8,939 nt of DNA from Thermodesulfobacteriota bacterium. GTDB taxonomy: Bacteria > Desulfobacterota > Desulfocorpusculales > Desulfocorpusculum. The notes below the pieces were generated by a model, which worked only from the letters and a program-made list of their open reading frames with translations, had not been told where the DNA came from and did no database searches. The DNA lies in NCBI GenBank assembly GCA_028275295.1, contig JAPWUY010000046.1:1-8939 (forward strand), in the 5' to 3' direction. This document shows, one piece after another, positions 6,404 to 8,939 of this stretch (positions within the stretch are counted from its first letter, which is position 1; each line of letters begins with the position of its first letter). The translations under genes and the position numbers were made by a program.

Positions 6404-6903
6404 ATTCCTTCACATATGCCATAGTTGTCGTGAGCGACAGGGGATCCCGAGGGGAAAGGGAGGACAGGTCAGCCCCTGTCATAAGGGATCTCCTTGACGG
6501 GATAGGGGGAAAGATCGCGGGTTACAAGGTCGTCCCTGACGAGCTGGAGGAGATCCGAGAGGCGATTCTCCAGTGGACAGAGGGCTCGAGAAGGGTTGAT
6601 CTGGTTCTCACCTGCGGAGGAACTGGACTCCATCCAAGGGACGTTACTCCAGAAGCCACAAGGGGAATCATACAGAGAGAGATCCCGGGTATCCCCGAGG
6701 CCATGAGGGCCGCTTCCTTGTCCAAGACACCCCATGCCGTCCTCTCAAGGGGAATAGCTGGAGTGAGGGACACAACCCTCATAATCAACCTCCCAGGTAG
6801 TCCCAAGGCAGCCAAGGAGAACTTGGAGGCCATCCTGCTTGCGATTCCACATGCCTTGGAGAAGATCCAAGGTGACCCATCGGAATGTGGCTCCCAGGGG
6901 TGA
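6400..6903 (+). CDS. mogA: Molybdopterin adenylyltransferase, MogA/MoaB family
   Basis: 167 residues, a complete single MoCF-biosynthesis domain. The enzyme adenylates molybdopterin with ATP to activate it for metal insertion, in the cytoplasm. Key motifs are VVSDRGSRGEREDRSAP (10-26), VPDELEEI (45-52) with Asp47, the signature TCGGTGLHPRDVTPEAT (71-87) with Asp81, and LPGSPKAAKENLEAI (131-145), followed by the C-terminal helix IPHALEKIQGD typical of MoaB/MogA. The two aspartates align with those implicated in E. coli MogA catalysis. The ATG overlaps the MOSC stop by 4 bases, with AAGGACAGGA just upstream. MogA and MoaB cannot be separated safely here; pairing with a MOSC protein favours MogA function. 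It is the last gene of the operon. Confidence 0.93.
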   Translation: MNSFTYAIVVVSDRGSRGEREDRSAPVIRDLLDGIGGKIAGYKVVPDELEEIREAILQWTEGSRRVDLVLTCGGTGLHPRDVTPEATRGIIQREIPGIPEAMRAASLSKTPHAVLSRGIAGVRDTTLIINLPGSPKAAKENLEAILLAIPHALEKIQGDPSECGSQG

Positions 6904-6987
6904 CCTGGAGAGGCTGGGCCAACTGCTGGATGCTCCAATTGGGACCTCTGGGGCCAGTCTTCTCAGCACGAAATCCGAAGGAGCTTC

Positions 6988-7251
6988 TCACCTGCTGAAA
7001 GGAAAGTGGGTGTCGCTTCCTGGCGGAGGTGGATAGGAGGCCTTCTCGGAATAGGGAGAAAGGGTCGCTTGCTTGAGTTTTTCAACTAGACAGTGGATCT
7101 CCTTGCTCACTCGCCTCAGGTCATCGACGAGAAGCGATACATAGCCGTCTTCAGGGCTGAGAGGCTCTCCCCTCGAGATATACTCCAAGGCTATCCGGCC
7201 CAACCTCCTAAGGAGCTTGCTCTCCCTCTTCCTGGCCGATGCCAGTGCCAT
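6988..7251 (-). CDS. Small charged helical protein, unknown function
   Basis: 87 residues from an ATG at 7251 with GGGAG 6 bases upstream. An in-frame ATG five codons earlier (7266) lacks such a site. The first two thirds form two likely amphipathic helices: a strongly basic one (ASARKRESKLLRRLGRIALEY, about 4-24, split here for position only) and a second with VSLLVDDLRRVSKEIHCLVEKLKQ (about 38-61), joined by a loop SRGEPLSPEDG. The tail is proline- and serine-rich (SYPPPPGSDTHF) and looks disordered. I do not recognise a family. It lies 64 bases after the Mut7-C-like gene, on the same strand, and probably ends that operon. A real gene is likely from the ribosome-binding site and helix pattern, but no homologue can be named; a chance frame remains possible. 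Confidence 0.5.
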   Translation of the reverse strand: MALASARKRESKLLRRLGRIALEYISRGEPLSPEDGYVSLLVDDLRRVSKEIHCLVEKLKQATLSPYSEKASYPPPPGSDTHFPFSR

Positions 7252-7315
7252 TTTCAGCTCCCACATCGGGTCTGAGCCTGCTTGTCCCTTACGCCCTCTT
7301 CCCTCCACTTCCCCC

Positions 7316-7807
7316 TCACCCTCCCTTCTCTCCACCGAGATCCCCCCAGGCCTCAAAAGCCCATCTCTCCATCCTCTTTTCCATGTTGGCCCTGTGGGTT
7401 CCGGGCCAGTATACCCTCCCGCACCCGCCGCACAGCCTGAAATGCGAATGAACAAGCAGGACATGATCCGGGACAATGCCTTCTACCGAAGCTGATGGAA
7501 CTTCCTCCAGCAGCCGATTGCAGAGGAGACACCTCGAGAACCACTCGGCCTTGGGGATAGGACTTCCGAGCCACTTCAATACCGATACTACCTGCCTCTC
7601 TGGATGGTCCTCCTTGATCCGGATGACCTTGAGGGTAGCTGGAATCCTCTCCGGCCTGACGGCCCTCCTGGTCAAGAGGATACGGCCCTCCCTTTGAGCC
7701 CTCCCAATCAGGTAATGGAGGTCTTGGGTGTCCATCTCTGCATCGATGCCGAACATTCTCAGGCTGCGGCCGAGCCTTCCCAAGCTCCCATCGAGGAGAA
7801 ACCTCAC
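7316..7807 (-). CDS. Mut7-C (PIN-like) RNase-domain protein with C-terminal zinc ribbon
   Basis: 163 residues from a GTG at 7807. The N-terminal half matches the Mut7-C PIN-like nuclease family: MRFLLDGSLGRLGRSLRMFG (1-20), with Asp6, Asp29 and GRILLTRRAV (41-50). Family members normally have LLTRD; here the acidic residue is Arg48, so one metal ligand of the nuclease site seems lost. The C-terminal half has the companion zinc ribbon: C93-x2-C96, then C126-x2-C129 in CGGCGRVYWPGTH. The GTG overlaps the upstream stop as GTGA, follows a GAGGAG site and places the start exactly where the domain begins. ATGs at 7831 and 7840 are in frame but would add a non-conserved leader. It is translationally coupled to the LapB-like gene. 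The RNA substrate is unknown, and activity is uncertain because of the substitution. Confidence 0.87.
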   Translation of the reverse strand: MRFLLDGSLGRLGRSLRMFGIDAEMDTQDLHYLIGRAQREGRILLTRRAVRPERIPATLKVIRIKEDHPERQVVSVLKWLGSPIPKAEWFSRCLLCNRLLEEVPSASVEGIVPDHVLLVHSHFRLCGGCGRVYWPGTHRANMEKRMERWAFEAWGDLGGEKGG

Positions 7808-8939
7808 TTCTCCTCGCCCCCTCGGTTCCATGGGCCCCATCTCATCTTCACCGTGTCCCACCTCCGACACCCCGGGCACCTCCAGTGGAGTTCCTCCAGG
7901 ACCCTTCCGCAGTGGGAGCACTCGTAGCCTTGTCTGGAGATGTCCTCCGTCACCTGAGACCTCTGACAGACCTCCAGAGCCTCCTGGTAAAGGCCTTGAT
8001 CCTTGTATGCCTCCACCAACTCCCTTCTCGCCTCGACCCACAGGGGATGCGCCTGAACCAAGACCTCGAGAAGCCTGGCCGCTTCCCTGGCTTCTCCCTT
8101 CTTTCTCAAGAATCTGGCCAGGTGAAACCTGCTGAAGGGATCATCTCCGCACCTCTCCCTCAGAATACCCTCCAGGGCGCTCACCTTCCCCATTCGATAA
8201 TAGGCATGTTCCAGTCGGTCAAAGACGAGAAAAGTGAACTGGGGAGCCTCATCCAAGATCCTCAGCCATACCTCCACTGCCTTGGAGTCAGAGCCGTCAC
8301 TGGCATAGAGATCTCCTAGCTGGAGGTACGCATCCACGCACCCCTTGTAAGTGCTTATGGCCTTCTTGAAGGCCCATCGGGCCCCCTTCATGTCCCCCCT
8401 ATCTCTATGGGCCTTGCCCATCTCCGTGAGGATATGAGCTTTCACGTTTGAGGCCTCTTCGGAGGTGAGCCTGGAGATCCTCTCTTGGGCCTCGAGTGCC
8501 CTTTCCCAAAGGCCAAGCTCCTCGCTGACCTCCCTCAGCTCCACCCAGGCCTGGACACGCTTTGGAGCCAGCCTCACCAATTCTTGGCAAGTTTCCACTG
8601 CCTTCTCGAGCAAGCCAGCAGCCTTGTAATCCAGCGCAAGCTCGTTGAGGGCCTCGACCATCATCTCCTTGTCTATGTCCTGCCTGCAGGTTATGCCCCT
8701 GTGAATCCTTATTGCCCGAGTGGCATCTCCCGCATCCCTGAGAAGGCTTCCCATGGCCATGTATCCCTCGACCAGATCCGAGTTGAGCTTCAAGGCCTCG
8801 GAGAAATCCTCGAGCGCCCTTTTCCGATCCCCAGCCAGGAGGGCCATTATCCCCTTGAGGTAGAAGCTCAACTCCGAGCCCTTTTCCCTCTTTCGAGTGA
8901 GATCTCTTGTACGGGTGGCCCTGCCCAGAAGAAAGCCTC
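7804..8939 (-). CDS. lapB: LapB (YciM)-like TPR protein with rubredoxin-type zinc ribbon (5' truncated)
   Basis: 377 residues are visible and the frame is open to the right edge, so the start lies outside. In E. coli, LapB is an inner-membrane-anchored cytoplasmic scaffold that regulates LpxC turnover by FtsH and coordinates lipopolysaccharide assembly. The visible N-terminus (GFLLGRATRTRDL) resembles the stretch just after the LapB membrane anchor. It continues with TPR units, such as YLKGIMALLAGDRKRALEDF, the LapB-like AMGSLLRDAGDATRAIRIHR and LALDYKAAGLLEKAVETCQE. The last 40 residues hold the rubredoxin-type metal site: C-x2-C in YECSHCG and C-x2-C in HWRCPGC, followed by RRWDTVK, closely parallel to LapB's C-terminus. 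A TTG at 8871 is not the true start, because recognisable homologous sequence continues upstream. The stop overlaps the Mut7-C-like start by 4 bases. Function in this organism is inferred from the family. Confidence 0.88.
   Translation of the reverse strand, partial: GFLLGRATRTRDLTRKREKGSELSFYLKGIMALLAGDRKRALEDFSEALKLNSDLVEGYMAMGSLLRDAGDATRAIRIHRGITCRQDIDKEMMVEALNELALDYKAAGLLEKAVETCQELVRLAPKRVQAWVELREVSEELGLWERALEAQERISRLTSEEASNVKAHILTEMGKAHRDRGDMKGARWAFKKAISTYKGCVDAYLQLGDLYASDGSDSKAVEVWLRILDEAPQFTFLVFDRLEHAYYRMGKVSALEGILRERCGDDPFSRFHLARFLRKKGEAREAARLLEVLVQAHPLWVEARRELVEAYKDQGLYQEALEVCQRSQVTEDISRQGYECSHCGRVLEELHWRCPGCRRWDTVKMRWGPWNRGGEEK

Noticed and set aside
6436..6480. Perfect 8-bp inverted repeat GACAGGGG / CCCCTGTC within mogA
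   Set aside because: It lies inside coding sequence, with a 29-base loop, and encodes conserved MogA residues; most likely chance.

Overview
The window looks like chromosomal DNA of a Desulfobacterota-type (former Deltaproteobacteria) bacterium, possibly a thermophile. This rests on a lexA-imuA-imuB cassette, a small HEAT-like protein resembling deltaproteobacterial hypotheticals as I remember them, a divergent EF-G paralogue, a LapB-like protein of Gram-negative outer-membrane assembly, moderately high GC, and frequent AGG/AGA arginine and ATA isoleucine codons. The taxonomic call is inference. Genes are densely packed, with frequent 1-4 base stop/start overlaps.

Left part (1-2934, minus strand). 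Reading leftward: a multi-pass membrane protein of the lysylphosphatidylglycerol-synthase transmembrane / flippase-like family, then lexA, imuA and the first 183 codons of imuB, which runs off the left edge. lexA has a near-ideal sigma70 promoter (TTGACA-17-TTTAAT) covered by nested dyads built on four TGTC/GACA half-sites. This is the expected layout of an autoregulated SOS operon controlling a mutagenic translesion-synthesis complex. dnaE2 would be the expected next gene but lies outside.

Middle (2905-3321). A divergent intergenic region contains a probable promoter for the plus-strand operon (-10 TATAAT at 3186-3191) and a roughly 120-nt leader with several perfect, partly mutually exclusive inverted repeats before the EF-G-like gene. 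A weaker candidate promoter faces left.

Plus-strand operon (3322-6903). Four genes overlap by 1, 4 and 4 bases: an EF-G-like translational GTPase of the EF-G2 type with an altered G3 motif; a 177-residue repeat protein of unknown function; a MOSC-domain protein; and a MogA/MoaB-family molybdopterin adenylyltransferase. The last two point to molybdenum-cofactor handling. Why they are coupled to a translation factor is not known.

Right part (6988-8939, minus strand). Reading leftward: a LapB (YciM)-like TPR protein with C-terminal rubredoxin-type zinc ribbon (5' end beyond the window), a Mut7-C/PIN-type protein with its own zinc ribbon and one replaced acidic residue, and a small charged helical protein I do not recognise. 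This operon converges on mogA across an 84-bp gap in which I see no convincing terminator.

I found no rRNA, tRNA, CRISPR array, insertion sequence or phage gene.
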